A stretch of 50,501 bases of DNA, taken from the NCBI GenBank assembly GCA_913043905.1, contig CAJWNQ010000013.1, positions 1 through 50,501 on the forward strand, read 5' to 3'. Below are positions 35,727-45,539 of this stretch, piece after piece. Origin of the DNA: an uncultured Paracoccaceae bacterium. GTDB taxonomy: Bacteria > Pseudomonadota > Alphaproteobacteria > Rhodobacterales > Rhodobacteraceae. Positions within the stretch are counted from its first letter, which is position 1. Each line of letters begins with the position of its first letter. The position numbers were made by a program, and so were the translations under genes. Under the pieces are notes generated by a model. That model saw nothing but the letters and a program-made list of their open reading frames with translations, searched no databases and was not told the origin of the DNA.

Positions 35727-38700
35727 TTAAGCAGATTTTTTGCCATCATCTTGAGCTAATGGATGTGAAATATGAATCAACATTTCTTTTGGACAAACTT
35801 GTACAAAGTTTGATAGCTCTTCGTTCCAACGATTAAGAATTTGTGCAGCTTTAGGACTTTTTGTTTCTTTTAAGTGCTCTTCAATTAAAGTCTTTAGCTG
35901 AGCTTCCCAATGAGTAACTGTTACGGGAACAGTTACTATACTTTCCATATTAGCCAACGATTGAAATTTACTCATTGGATCATAAATATATGCCATTCCA
36001 CCAGTCATACCTGCGCCAAAATTAGCACCAATATCTCCAAGTATAATTGTAATTCCACCAGTCATGTATTCACACCCGTTTGAACCACAGCCCTCCACAA
36101 CAACAGATGCACCAGAATTGCGCACGCAGAATCTCTCTCCAGCACGGCCATTGGCAAATAACTTACCAGCTGTCGCCCCATACAATACTGTATTTCCAAT
36201 AATTGTATTATCAGATGGTATAAGCGGACTAGCTAAAGGTGGACGTATAACAATTTTACCCCCTGAAAGACCTTTACCAACATAATCATTTGCATCGCCA
36301 GAAATTTCTAATTTCAATCCAGAGACGGCAAAGGCACCCAACGACTGACCTGCCGAACCCGTTAATTTAATTGTCAAATGATCCTCTAATAAATCATTAT
36401 GCATTCCAAATTTCTTTACAATTCTTGACGACACACGTGTTCCAATCGTGCGCGACGTGTTTTGAACTGCATATGACAGCTGCATCTTTTCCCCATGTTT
36501 AAAAAATGGCTCTGCATCATCTAAAATTGAAGCATCCAAAGTATCTGGTACAGATTGGCGCATACGGTCACGATCATAGTTAATATCAGTAGCTCCATCA
36601 ACAGTAACCAACATTGGATTTAAATCCAAATCATCTAAATAATCATTTCCACGACTAACTTGCGCTAACATATCCGCACGTCCAATTGCTTCATCCATAG
36701 AACGCAGGCCAAGACTTGCCAAAACTTCCCTTACCTCTTGAGCATAAAAAGTAATAAGGTTTACTACCTTGTCAGCAGAGCCAGTAAATTTCTTACGCAA
36801 CTCTTCGTCTTGAACACAGACGCCTACAGGACATGTATTTGATTGGCATTGACGTACCATAATACACCCCATGGCTATCAATGCCGCAGTGCCTATACCA
36901 TATTCCTCAGCACCAAGCATTGCTGCCATAACAATATCACGACCTGTACGCAGCCCACCATCAGTTCGTAGCGTTACGCGATCACGTAGATTATTCATTG
37001 CCAATACTTGATGGGCTTCAGATAAGCCCATTTCCCACGGCAAACCAGCATACTTAATTGACGTTGCTGGAGATGCACCAGTACCACCATTGTGACCAGA
37101 AATTAAAATCACATCAGCCATTGCCTTAGCTACACCTGCTGCAATCGTACCAACGCCAGAAGATGCCACCAATTTAACGGTAACCTTCGCTCTTGGGTTA
37201 ATCTGTTTTAAATCATATATAAGTTGCGCTAAGTCTTCGATTGAATAGATATCGTGATGGGGCGGTGGTGAAATTAATGTTACGCCCTTGGTTGAGTGGC
37301 GCAGTCTAGCAATTAAGTCAGTCACCTTTATTCCTGGCAATTGACCACCTTCACCTGGTTTTGCACCTTGCGCTACTTTTATTTCTATTTCTTCACACTG
37401 GTTTAAATACTCAGCAGTTACGCCAAACCGGCCAGATGCTACCTGTTTAATTTTTGCAGATGGATTATCACCATTTGGCTCTGGGTGAAAATGTGCTGGA
37501 TCTTCACCACCCTCACCACTATCAGATTTAGCACCAATACGGTTCATTGCAACATTCAAGGTTTTATGTGCTTCTGGGCTTAATGCACCAAGAGACATGC
37601 CTGGCGTTACAAAGCGCTTGCGAATTGCAGTAATACTTTCAACTTCATCTACCGAAATTGGCTTTGAAACTGGTTTAAAGTCCATTAAATCACGTAAAGC
37701 AATAGGCGGAGCTGAACGCATTTTAGCGCTATATTGCTTCCAAATATCATATGAAGCGCGATCACAAGCAGATTGTAACATATGCATTGTTTGCGCTTCC
37801 CATGCATGTTTTTCACCCGATCGTCGCGATTTATAAAATCCTCCAATGGGCAATATATCAGTACCCCTCAACCAACCCTTCGCATGAACATCAACAACCT
37901 TTCGCTGAATGCCTATAAGGCCAATACCTGAAATACGGCTAGTCATGCCTGGGAAAAACTCTGCTACCAGAGCGCGAGATAAGCCCACAGCTTCAAAATT
38001 TAAACCCCCACGGTAAGATGAAATAACCGAAATTCCCATTTTTGCCATAATTTTTAAAAGGCCTTGATTAATAGCTTCTTTATAGCGTGCCATAGCAACT
38101 TCTAGAGAGCAGTCTAACAAGCCCCTATCAATACGGTCGGCTAAACTGTCTTGAGCTAAATAAGCATTAACAGTTGTTGCGCCAGAGCCTATCAAAACTG
38201 CAAAATAGTGAGGATCAATACATTCAGCAGATTGCACATTAAGCGAACAGAAGGTTCGCAAACCAACTTTAGTTAACCCAGAATGAACTGCGCTTGTCGC
38301 TAAGATCATTGGCATCGGTATCCGAACGTCAGATTGGAATTTATCTGTTAAAATAATCTGACCAGCACCTGACCTTACTGCATCCTCTGCTTCTTCACGA
38401 ATACGTTGTAATTCATTTTGCAAACCGTTTCTATCAGCCAAAGAAAAGGTACAATCAATTGTTGTCACACTGTCACCGAAACGATCAACCATTGCAGAAA
38501 ATTGACTATTTGTAACAAAAGGGGATGTTAATGAAAGAACCTCTGTCAATGAATTAGCGTCGTCCAACACATTCCCCAAATTACCAAAACGCGTCTTTAA
38601 ACTCATCACACCAAATTCACGCAAACTATCTATTGGTGGGTTAGTAACTTGACTAAAGTTTTGGCGAAAAAAATGGCTAAGTGGACGGTACATTTCAGAA

Positions 38701-40253
38701 AGTACTGCTGAGGGCGTATCATCGCCCATTGATGCTAGTGTCTCTTTTCCATCTTCTGCCATTGGATGGAGTATCATTTCTAATTCTTCAATAGAATAAC
38801 CGGCAGCAACTTGACGCATTCGAAGATCATCACCTCGATATTCTACAGTTTCTTTTTTGCTTGAGGTAATGTCATCAAGATTAATAACTGATTTTACAAA
38901 ACTTTCAAAATCTCTACTTTGAGAGAGTTCATCTTTTATTTCTTCATCATGCAGTAAGCGACCTGCAGCCATATCAACACCAATTAATTGTCCTGGGCCT
39001 AATGCACCTTTTTCTTTGACATTAAATTCATCAATTGGAATCATTCCCACTTCTGACCCTGCAATTAATAAATCATCACCGGTAATAACATACCGCATTG
39101 GTCGTAAACCACTGCGGTCAAGTCCAGCACAGACCCATCGACCATCAGTCATTGCTAAAGCAGCTGGTCCATCCCAAGGCTCCATCACAGAATTACAATA
39201 TTCATACATAGACTTCCACTCGTCCTTAACGCCAACAGAGTTTACGGCCTCGGGTACTAGCATTGTTTTAGCCATAGGGGCGTTTCTGCCAGCCCTAACA
39301 ATAGTTTCAAATACAGCATCTAAAGCAGCAGAATCTGATGATCCAGATGGAATGATTGGTTTAATATCTTGTCCACACTCACCAAAGTTTTCTGAAACCA
39401 TGCGAATTTCGTGTGACTTCATCCAATTTACATTGCCTTTTAATGTATTGATTTCACCATTATGTGCTAGCATACGGAATGGCTGAGCTAGCCACCATTG
39501 AGGAAATGTATTTGTCGAGTATCTTTGATGATAAATAGCGAATGCAGATATAAAGCGTTCATCCATCAAGTCAGGATAGAACACTGCAACTTCTTCAGCT
39601 AACATCATACCTTTATAGATTATAGAGCGGCATGAAAGTGAGCAAACATAAAAATCTTTAATCTGCGAAGCAGTGACTGCTTTTTCAATACGGCGCCTGA
39701 TAATATACAACTCACGTTCAAATTTTTCTTCATCAACACCTTTGGAGTTAGAAATCAAAATTTGTTCGATTTCAGGCCTTGTAGTGTTTGCCTTTTCACC
39801 TAAGCACGAAACTTCCACAGGAACATGGCGCCAACCATAAATGTAATATCCCATTTTTAGAACTTCAGATTCTACAATTGTACGGCATGTTTCCTGAGCA
39901 CCAAAATCTGTTCGTGGCAAAAATACTTGTCCGACAGCTAACAACTGATTTTTACGTGGTTTATGTCCAGTTCGCTCCACTTGATCGTAGAAAAAATCAA
40001 CCGGTATCTGCAAATGAATACCAGCTCCATCACCAGTTTTACCATCCGCATCTACGGCACCTCGGTGCCATATAGCCTTTAGCGCAGATATACCATTATC
40101 TACGACTTTTCGTGACTTTTTTCCCTCAATAGATACAACTAAACCAACGCCACAGGAGCTATGTTCTTCCTCTTCAGAATACATACCATGTTCAGACAAA
40201 AATGCTCTTTTAGACTCTTGTTCAACTTTCCATTTTGCGTCAAATTTTTTCAT
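35727..40253 (-). CDS. gltB: Glutamate synthase (NADPH) large subunit
   Basis: 1508 residues, the normal size. A 33-residue propeptide precedes the nucleophile Cys34 in EEHSSCGVGLV, typical of class II amidotransferases. The glutaminase domain (to about 430) contains IYHQRYSTNTFPQWWLAQPF and LAHNGEINTLKGN. The FMN-binding synthase domain has VTLRTDGGLRTGRDIV and the 3Fe-4S ligands C1130, C1136 and C1141 in GCIMVRQCQSNTCPVGVC. A C-terminal beta-helix (GANFGAGMTGGMAYIYDP) follows. With GltD it makes two glutamate from glutamine and 2-oxoglutarate. It lies 78 bases after gltD on the same strand; an 8-bp dyad (40271-40278 with 40296-40303) sits in the gap. Confidence 0.97.
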   Translation of the reverse strand: MKKFDAKWKVEQESKRAFLSEHGMYSEEEEHSSCGVGLVVSIEGKKSRKVVDNGISALKAIWHRGAVDADGKTGDGAGIHLQIPVDFFYDQVERTGHKPRKNQLLAVGQVFLPRTDFGAQETCRTIVESEVLKMGYYIYGWRHVPVEVSCLGEKANTTRPEIEQILISNSKGVDEEKFERELYIIRRRIEKAVTASQIKDFYVCSLSCRSIIYKGMMLAEEVAVFYPDLMDERFISAFAIYHQRYSTNTFPQWWLAQPFRMLAHNGEINTLKGNVNWMKSHEIRMVSENFGECGQDIKPIIPSGSSDSAALDAVFETIVRAGRNAPMAKTMLVPEAVNSVGVKDEWKSMYEYCNSVMEPWDGPAALAMTDGRWVCAGLDRSGLRPMRYVITGDDLLIAGSEVGMIPIDEFNVKEKGALGPGQLIGVDMAAGRLLHDEEIKDELSQSRDFESFVKSVINLDDITSSKKETVEYRGDDLRMRQVAAGYSIEELEMILHPMAEDGKETLASMGDDTPSAVLSEMYRPLSHFFRQNFSQVTNPPIDSLREFGVMSLKTRFGNLGNVLDDANSLTEVLSLTSPFVTNSQFSAMVDRFGDSVTTIDCTFSLADRNGLQNELQRIREEAEDAVRSGAGQIILTDKFQSDVRIPMPMILATSAVHSGLTKVGLRTFCSLNVQSAECIDPHYFAVLIGSGATTVNAYLAQDSLADRIDRGLLDCSLEVAMARYKEAINQGLLKIMAKMGISVISSYRGGLNFEAVGLSRALVAEFFPGMTSRISGIGLIGIQRKVVDVHAKGWLRGTDILPIGGFYKSRRSGEKHAWEAQTMHMLQSACDRASYDIWKQYSAKMRSAPPIALRDLMDFKPVSKPISVDEVESITAIRKRFVTPGMSLGALSPEAHKTLNVAMNRIGAKSDSGEGGEDPAHFHPEPNGDNPSAKIKQVASGRFGVTAEYLNQCEEIEIKVAQGAKPGEGGQLPGIKVTDLIARLRHSTKGVTLISPPPHHDIYSIEDLAQLIYDLKQINPRAKVTVKLVASSGVGTIAAGVAKAMADVILISGHNGGTGASPATSIKYAGLPWEMGLSEAHQVLAMNNLRDRVTLRTDGGLRTGRDIVMAAMLGAEEYGIGTAALIAMGCIMVRQCQSNTCPVGVCVQDEELRKKFTGSADKVVNLITFYAQEVREVLASLGLRSMDEAIGRADMLAQVSRGNDYLDDLDLNPMLVTVDGATDINYDRDRMRQSVPDTLDASILDDAEPFFKHGEKMQLSYAVQNTSRTIGTRVSSRIVKKFGMHNDLLEDHLTIKLTGSAGQSLGAFAVSGLKLEISGDANDYVGKGLSGGKIVIRPPLASPLIPSDNTIIGNTVLYGATAGKLFANGRAGERFCVRNSGASVVVEGCGSNGCEYMTGGITIILGDIGANFGAGMTGGMAYIYDPMSKFQSLANMESIVTVPVTVTHWEAQLKTLIEEHLKETKSPKAAQILNRWNEELSNFVQVCPKEMLIHISHPLAQDDGKKSA

Positions 40254-40331
40254 AATGATGTCCCCTTATTTGAGATAAACTTTTTAGCTTTAATATTATC
40301 TCATTCATTTTATCAAAATTAAGTTTAATAA

Positions 40332-41768
40332 TTATTCTGCAGCCACTAAATTTTGTGTGTTTAAATACTCTAAGATGCTGTCCGCAGCTTCGCGTCCATC
40401 CCGAATTGCCCAAACTACTAAAGATGCTCCACGCACAATATCACCCGCCGCATAAACACCTGCCAAAGATGTAGCATGAGTTTTAAAATCAGCCTTTATT
40501 GTACCCCAACGAGTAACTTTTAATTCTTTAGTATCCCATAAAGTAGGAAGGTCTTCTGGAGTAAAGCCTAGTGCTTTAATAACTAAGTCTGCACCTTCAG
40601 TATAATCCGCTCCTTGTATTTCTTCTGGGCTTTGCCGGCCAGATGCATCTGGAGCACCTAAGCGCATTTTAGATACTACGACACCACTCACTTCACCTTC
40701 ACCAGTAAAGCCTTTCGGTGATGACAGCCAAACAAACTCCACACCTTCTTCTTCTGCATTCTGAGTTTCACGTTGTGATCCTGGCATATTTTTTTTATCT
40801 CGGCGGTATAAACATTTTACAGAAGTTGCGCCTTGGCGGATCGCTGTGCGAACACAGTCCATCGCTGTATCACCCCCCCCAATTACTACAACTTTTTTAT
40901 TTTTAGCACTAAGTTCACCACTCTTTATTTCAGGTACGTGATCTCCCATATTTGAACGATTAGACGCTGTTAAATAATCTAATGCCTTTACAATACCTTT
41001 ATTTGCTGAGCCTACGCCTGACAGTTCACGAGATTTATATACACCAGTACCAATCAATACAGCATCATGCTTTGTGCGCAGATCAGAAAAGGAAATATCT
41101 TCCCCAATACTGGTATTTAATTTAAATTTGACCCCGCCAGCAGATAAAAGCTCATTTCTGCGCATGACGACATCTTTTTCTAGTTTAAAGCCTGGAATAC
41201 CATAAGTTAGCAATCCCCCTGCACGGTCATAACGATCATATACAGTTACTTGGATTCCCATTTTTCTTAAACGGTCGGCGGCTGCTAAGCCAGCTGGGCC
41301 AGCACCAATAATTCCTACACTTTCAGTACGCTCTACTTTTGGAGTAATTGCTTTAACCCAGCCCTTTTCCCAAGCAGTATCAGTTATATATTTCTCAATA
41401 GATCCAATTGTAACTGTCCCATGTCCAGATTGTTCAATAACACAATTGCCTTCGCATAATCGATCTTGTGGGCAAATGCGGCCACAAATCTCTGGAAATG
41501 TGTTTGTATCCTGACTTATCTGATAAGCTTCTTCCAACCGGCCCTCTGCAGTTAAGCGTAACCAATCTGGAATATTGTTATGAAGTGGACAGTGCGTTTG
41601 GCAAAAAGGCACACCGCACTGACTACATCGACTAGACTGCTCAGCTGCTTTTACTGCGGCAAACTCTTGGTAGATTTCACTGTAATCTTTTTTACGAAGA
41701 TCAGGCACACGTTTTGAAGGCATGTCACGCCCTAAGTCTACAAATTTTAGCATCTTATTTATAGCCAT
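40332..41768 (-). CDS. gltD: Glutamate synthase (NADPH) small subunit
   Basis: 478 residues. The N-terminal Fe-S domain contains CSQCGVPFCQTHCPLHNNIP and EICGRICPQDRLCEGNCVIE. The FAD motif is VGIIGAGPAGLAAADRLRKM and the NADPH motif VVVIGGGDTAMDCVRTAIRQ; the C-terminal LAGVYAAGDIVRGASLVVWA completes the flavin site. It passes electrons from NADPH to GltB. In this genome gltD precedes gltB, in reverse of the E. coli order. The promoter must lie in the 215-base gap shared with divergent uppP; I saw no sigma-54 consensus there. Confidence 0.97.
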   Translation of the reverse strand: MAINKMLKFVDLGRDMPSKRVPDLRKKDYSEIYQEFAAVKAAEQSSRCSQCGVPFCQTHCPLHNNIPDWLRLTAEGRLEEAYQISQDTNTFPEICGRICPQDRLCEGNCVIEQSGHGTVTIGSIEKYITDTAWEKGWVKAITPKVERTESVGIIGAGPAGLAAADRLRKMGIQVTVYDRYDRAGGLLTYGIPGFKLEKDVVMRRNELLSAGGVKFKLNTSIGEDISFSDLRTKHDAVLIGTGVYKSRELSGVGSANKGIVKALDYLTASNRSNMGDHVPEIKSGELSAKNKKVVVIGGGDTAMDCVRTAIRQGATSVKCLYRRDKKNMPGSQRETQNAEEEGVEFVWLSSPKGFTGEGEVSGVVVSKMRLGAPDASGRQSPEEIQGADYTEGADLVIKALGFTPEDLPTLWDTKELKVTRWGTIKADFKTHATSLAGVYAAGDIVRGASLVVWAIRDGREAADSILEYLNTQNLVAAE

Positions 41769-41864
41769 TAAATTGCCCTCAAAATCAGCTCCGAGTACTC
41801 TTTATAGGGGAATAGGTTTAAAAAGGAAAGTAACTTATGCTGACCTATATTTAAAAATATAACT

Positions 41865-41897
41865 GTTGAGTACTTTTTTACGCTAAAATTTACTCAA
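41865..41897. repeat. Inverted repeat in the gltD-uppP divergent gap
   Basis: Seven-base arms TTGAGTA (41865-41871) and TACTCAA (41891-41897) are separated by 19 bases. The dyad is centred about 100 bases from each start codon and could be an operator for either gene. AT-rich sequence makes chance dyads fairly likely. Confidence 0.3.
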
Positions 41898-41983
41898 TAA
41901 AGGTCAATACATATTCCCTATTAAGTTGATTCCCTTTTGCGGTAAACGGTTTTAGAGTCGTTTAAACGAATCAAAAGTTAAAA

Positions 41984-42787
41984 ATGTCAATTTACTATAT
42001 TTTTCTTCTCGCAGTTATTCAGGGCCTTACTGAATTTTTACCTGTGTCATCATCAGGGCACCTAGCAATAATACCAAACATTACAGGCCAAACAGATCAA
42101 GGTCAGTTTATTGATGTAGCGGTACATATTGGTACTTTAGGTGCTGTAATTTTGTATTTTTGGTCAGATGTAAAGTCTGCGTTCTTAGGATTTTTTAAAT
42201 TATTAGCCGGAGACAGATCCAGCAGTGGCTCTAAATTAGCCATATTATTAATTATAGCAACAGTTCCAGTTATTATTTTTGGTCTAATTCTAAAGGTTTC
42301 AGGTTACGGTGATGACTTACGCTCCATCAAAGTTATTGGGTGGAGCATGCTAATATTTGGGGTACTACTCTATTGGGTAGATCAAAATTCACTTCAAGAT
42401 AAGGTTGAACAGAATTGGAATACTATTGACGCAATTAAGTTAGGAATCTGGCAGGCAATTGCCCTTATTCCTGGCTCATCAAGATCAGGCATGACTATCA
42501 CAGGAGCTCGTAGATTAGGTTACACGCGAATAGATAGCGCTAAAATTTCAATGCTTATGTCAATCCCAACAATAATTGCCTCGGGCACACTATTAGGGGC
42601 AGAAGTAATTATAGATGCTAATTGGCAGGCTGCAAAAGTTGGAATAATTGCAGCAATATTTTCATTTTTTGCCGGTATTTTTGCATTAACTTTGATGATG
42701 CGGTTACTTAAATTCGTAAGCTACACGCCATATGTATTCTACCGAATTTTCTTTGGATTATTTTTACTGTGGATTGCATATACTTAA
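41984..42787 (+). CDS. uppP: Undecaprenyl-diphosphatase UppP (BacA)
   Basis: 267 residues with about eight membrane helices. The two signature segments are GLTEFLPVSSSGHLAIIP near the N-terminus and IALIPGSSRSGMTITGAR in the middle, which carry the catalytic Glu, His, Ser and Arg. It dephosphorylates undecaprenyl pyrophosphate to recycle the lipid carrier of cell-wall synthesis; overexpression gives bacitracin resistance. There is no clear Shine-Dalgarno before the ATG. It converges with the SDR gene, sharing four bases. Confidence 0.95.
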   Translation: MSIYYIFLLAVIQGLTEFLPVSSSGHLAIIPNITGQTDQGQFIDVAVHIGTLGAVILYFWSDVKSAFLGFFKLLAGDRSSSGSKLAILLIIATVPVIIFGLILKVSGYGDDLRSIKVIGWSMLIFGVLLYWVDQNSLQDKVEQNWNTIDAIKLGIWQAIALIPGSSRSGMTITGARRLGYTRIDSAKISMLMSIPTIIASGTLLGAEVIIDANWQAAKVGIIAAIFSFFAGIFALTLMMRLLKFVSYTPYVFYRIFFGLFLLWIAYT

Positions 42788-43776
42788 GGCTTCAAATTAC
42801 CAGCAGTTTCCGTCAATTCAGTATATTGCCCGTAAGGTCGATGGCGGTAAAGGTACTCTTCTAAAATTGCATCCATTGCTACAGGTTCAATGTTTAATTC
42901 TTTAAAACTTTTTCCCCTTAAAGAAACTACATTGTCAGATTTTAAGGAGCGCACTTGATCACGTGTAAGAATACTATTTGTAAAAAGGCCTAGTGAAAGT
43001 TTCTGGGCCATATCAAATACATAAGCTTGGATTAATGCTGCAAAGAAAGGCACATTTACAATTAAACGTTTGCGTCTAATAATTCCCATTAACTTAACGA
43101 TTAATTCCTTAAATGTAGCAACCTCAGGTCCACCCAATTCATAAATACCTGGCTTAACATTTTCAGTAATAGCTTTAACAGCTGCAGCAGCTAAATCGTC
43201 TACATAAACTGGCTGAAATTTAGTTTTGGACCCAACTAAGGGCACTACTGGAGACAACTTAGCCATTGTAGCAAAGCGATTAAAAAATTGATCTTCATTT
43301 CCAAATACAATTGAAGGGCGTAAAATAATTGCAGACTTAAACGCCGCTCTCACTAAACTTTCACCTTCAGCTTTTGATTTAGAGTAATTACTTTCACTAT
43401 TACTATCAGCACCAATTGCAGAAAAGTGTACAAAATTTGTCACTCCACACTCTGCAGCAATGCGTGCAATGCGCCCTGCACCTTCGGTCTGCACTGTGTT
43501 AAATTTTTGACGGCTAGTTTCATTTAGGATGCCAACACAATTTACCACTGCATCTGAACCTATAATTGCCGCACGAGTTGAAGCTTCATCACGTATATTT
43601 GCTAGTAAAGGCTCTATCTGCCCTACATTACCATATGTTTTGACAAAAATGGCTTCATTGGGGCGTCGGACTGCAACACGAACCCGCCAACCCTCTTTTG
43701 CCATTCGGCGCACAATATAACGCCCAACAAAGCCAGAGCCGCCAAAGATTGTTACTAATTTAGGGGTAGCAGACAT
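42784..43776 (-). CDS. Complex I NDUFA9-like NAD(P)-binding SDR protein
   Basis: 330 residues, atypical SDR. The Rossmann motif is VTIFGGSGFVGRYIVRRMAK; others are DAVVNCVGILNE, VHFSAIGADSNSESNYSKSK with the conserved Tyr and Lys, ILRPSIVFGNEDQFFNRFA and YELGGPEVATFKEL. This set is characteristic of the complex I subunit NDUFA9 family found in alphaproteobacteria and mitochondria. The bacterial proteins are thought to support complex I or quinone metabolism; direct proof in bacteria is limited. It is read away from the M20 amidohydrolase gene. Confidence 0.9.
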   Translation of the reverse strand: MSATPKLVTIFGGSGFVGRYIVRRMAKEGWRVRVAVRRPNEAIFVKTYGNVGQIEPLLANIRDEASTRAAIIGSDAVVNCVGILNETSRQKFNTVQTEGAGRIARIAAECGVTNFVHFSAIGADSNSESNYSKSKAEGESLVRAAFKSAIILRPSIVFGNEDQFFNRFATMAKLSPVVPLVGSKTKFQPVYVDDLAAAAVKAITENVKPGIYELGGPEVATFKELIVKLMGIIRRKRLIVNVPFFAALIQAYVFDMAQKLSLGLFTNSILTRDQVRSLKSDNVVSLRGKSFKELNIEPVAMDAILEEYLYRHRPYGQYTELTETAGNLKP

Positions 43777-43976
43777 TTCAACTCTCCGTACAAATATATT
43801 GCAATATAACTATAGGGCTCTTACCCACTGAACAAGTCTAAATTAAATAGAGTTTCCCTTTTCAACCAAAGTTATCAGTCTCATTAGTCTTAATGTTTAT
43901 TATAGAAACGATGAAACTGGACACACTAAATTCAACTGATAATATATTTTTAATACTTAAAGGTGCTGCTAGTAAG

Positions 43977-45128
43977 ATGTTAACAAATACTGACCTTATT
44001 GAACTGACTGAGTTTCGCCAAAAATTACATCGCCACCCAGAACTATCCGGTGAAGAAGTTGAGACAGCACGCACGATAATCTCTGCACTTAAATTAATAT
44101 CACCAACTAAAATCGTAACTAAAATTGGCGGGCATGGTGTCGCTGCAATTTTTGATAGTGGGATTTCTGGCCCTACAGTATTATTTCGCGCAGAACTTGA
44201 CGCTTTACCAATTGATGAGCGTAATAATATTGACTGGTCTTCACTAATAGCCGGAAAAAGTCACGCATGCGGTCATGATGGCCATATGACAATACTTCTC
44301 GCTTTGGGTCGAATGATTGCACGGAAGCCTATCGCTAAAGGTCGCGTCATTCTGATGTTTCAGCCTTCTGAAGAAACCGGCAATGGTGCAAAAGCTATTG
44401 TAGCAGATCCAAAATATAGTGAAATTCAAGCTGATTGGGCATTTGCGATTCACGTCAAGCCAGGAAGCCCGTTTGGTTATGTTGCAACTTGTCCAGGTCT
44501 TATAAACTGCGCTTCTTTAGGCTTGAAGATCAAACTTAAAGGAAAGACAGCCCACGCAGCTAACCCAGAAGACGGAACACCTCCAACTCAAGCTATAGCA
44601 AAACTAATTACTGCACTTGAAGCGCTTGGCCCTGGTGGAGAGCTTAATGACAATTTTCAATTAACCACAATCACTCATATTCAAATTGGTGAGCCTACTT
44701 TTGGTGTCGCTCCAAGTGATGGTATTATTTATATTACAATTCGTGCAGCCAAGGATGAGCTCCTAATTAAGATTGAGGCAAGTGCGCGTAATCTGGCTCT
44801 TTTAATTGCAAAGGAATATGGGTTAAAGGTTGAGTTTATTCTCTCTGATGTTTTTTCTACCTCAATAAATAATCAAGATGCTTACGAAGTCGCAGTGAAC
44901 GCGATGAATGCTATTGGTGTTTCAAATGGCAATCTAGGCCTGCCAATGAAAGCATCTGAGGATTTTGGAGTTTTTGGCTGGAGCGCTAAAGCTGCCATGT
45001 TGTGCTTAGGACCAGGTGAAAAATATCCTGCATTACACAATCCTAATTATGATTTTCCAGATAGCTTAATACCTATTGGAAGTGCTATATTTGAACGTAT
45101 CGCTCGTGATTTATTAGGCACGAAATGA
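43977..45128 (+). CDS. M20D-family amidohydrolase (hippurate hydrolase-like)
   Basis: 383 residues from ATG 43977, chosen because family proteins begin MLTNTDLIELTEFRQKLHRH; the frame itself opens at 43893 with an additional 28 residues that look unlike the family. The two-metal site is formed by KSHACGHDGHM, the Glu pair in LMFQPSEETGNGA and His in FAIHVKPGSP; the dimerisation region KLKGKTAHAANPEDGTPPTQ is also seen. Such enzymes hydrolyse N-acyl amino acids or indole-amino-acid conjugates. No functional partner lies next to it. The following 267 bases hold no gene until the small membrane protein. Confidence 0.9.
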   Translation: MLTNTDLIELTEFRQKLHRHPELSGEEVETARTIISALKLISPTKIVTKIGGHGVAAIFDSGISGPTVLFRAELDALPIDERNNIDWSSLIAGKSHACGHDGHMTILLALGRMIARKPIAKGRVILMFQPSEETGNGAKAIVADPKYSEIQADWAFAIHVKPGSPFGYVATCPGLINCASLGLKIKLKGKTAHAANPEDGTPPTQAIAKLITALEALGPGGELNDNFQLTTITHIQIGEPTFGVAPSDGIIYITIRAAKDELLIKIEASARNLALLIAKEYGLKVEFILSDVFSTSINNQDAYEVAVNAMNAIGVSNGNLGLPMKASEDFGVFGWSAKAAMLCLGPGEKYPALHNPNYDFPDSLIPIGSAIFERIARDLLGTK

Positions 45129-45309
45129 TTTTATTGCGCACAAATAAACTGACAAGATATTTATACTTTTTATAGCAAGCTTTAAATCCATCTAAAGCTA
45201 ATATAACAAGACATAAAACTACTTAATTGAACTAAAGAGTAAAATATTTACATTGAAAAATATAAATAATAATAGACCAAATAGCTATTTTCTTTTATTG
45301 CTATTTTAT

Positions 45310-45325
45310 ACTTCAAAATTGAAGT
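45310..45325. repeat. Short palindrome upstream of the small membrane protein
   Basis: ACTTCAA and TTGAAGT are separated by two bases, forming a near-perfect 16-base dyad, 71 bases before ATG 45396. A TATACT hexamer (45307-45312) overlaps it without a good -35. It could be an operator. Confidence 0.3.
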
Positions 45326-45395
45326 TAGTTAAACCAAAGCCCACAAGCTATTATTAAAGAATTAGTATGGGATTTTTAATGAATTGGAGTTTTTA

Positions 45396-45536
45396 ATGGC
45401 TTTGAAGCCCTCAAAACAAGATAAGCTTGGGAAAATAGTTTTAATTGGCTCAGTGCTGTTTGTTATAATTTTTTTAGTAATGCTAATATCTCGGTGGATT
45501 AGTAATCCAGAAATGTTCCCACTTATATTTTCATAA
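45396..45536 (+). CDS. Small single-pass membrane protein, unknown function
   Basis: 46 residues: MALKPSKQDKLGK, then one hydrophobic helix (about 14-31, IVLIGSVLFVIIFLVMLI), then a short SRWISNPEMFP tail. The positive residues before the helix predict the N-terminus inside. It is supported by GGAG at 45386-45389, six bases before the ATG. A nine-codon open frame (ATG 45367) ends exactly over this ATG as TAATG, which would couple their translation. It lies convergent with blh, three bases from the blh stop. I recognise no family. The gene could be tied to the neighbouring pigment cluster or be unrelated. Confidence 0.65.
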   Translation: MALKPSKQDKLGKIVLIGSVLFVIIFLVMLISRWISNPEMFPLIFS

Positions 45537-45539
45537 CGC

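Noticed and set aside
39016-39486. 156-codon plus-strand frame inside gltB
   Set aside because: Antisense to a conserved enzyme domain; long antisense frames arise easily from codon bias here.
40271-40303. 8-bp dyad with 17-base loop between gltD and gltB as a terminator
   Set aside because: The stem is AT-rich with a long loop and no T-run in the right place; the genes are more likely co-transcribed.
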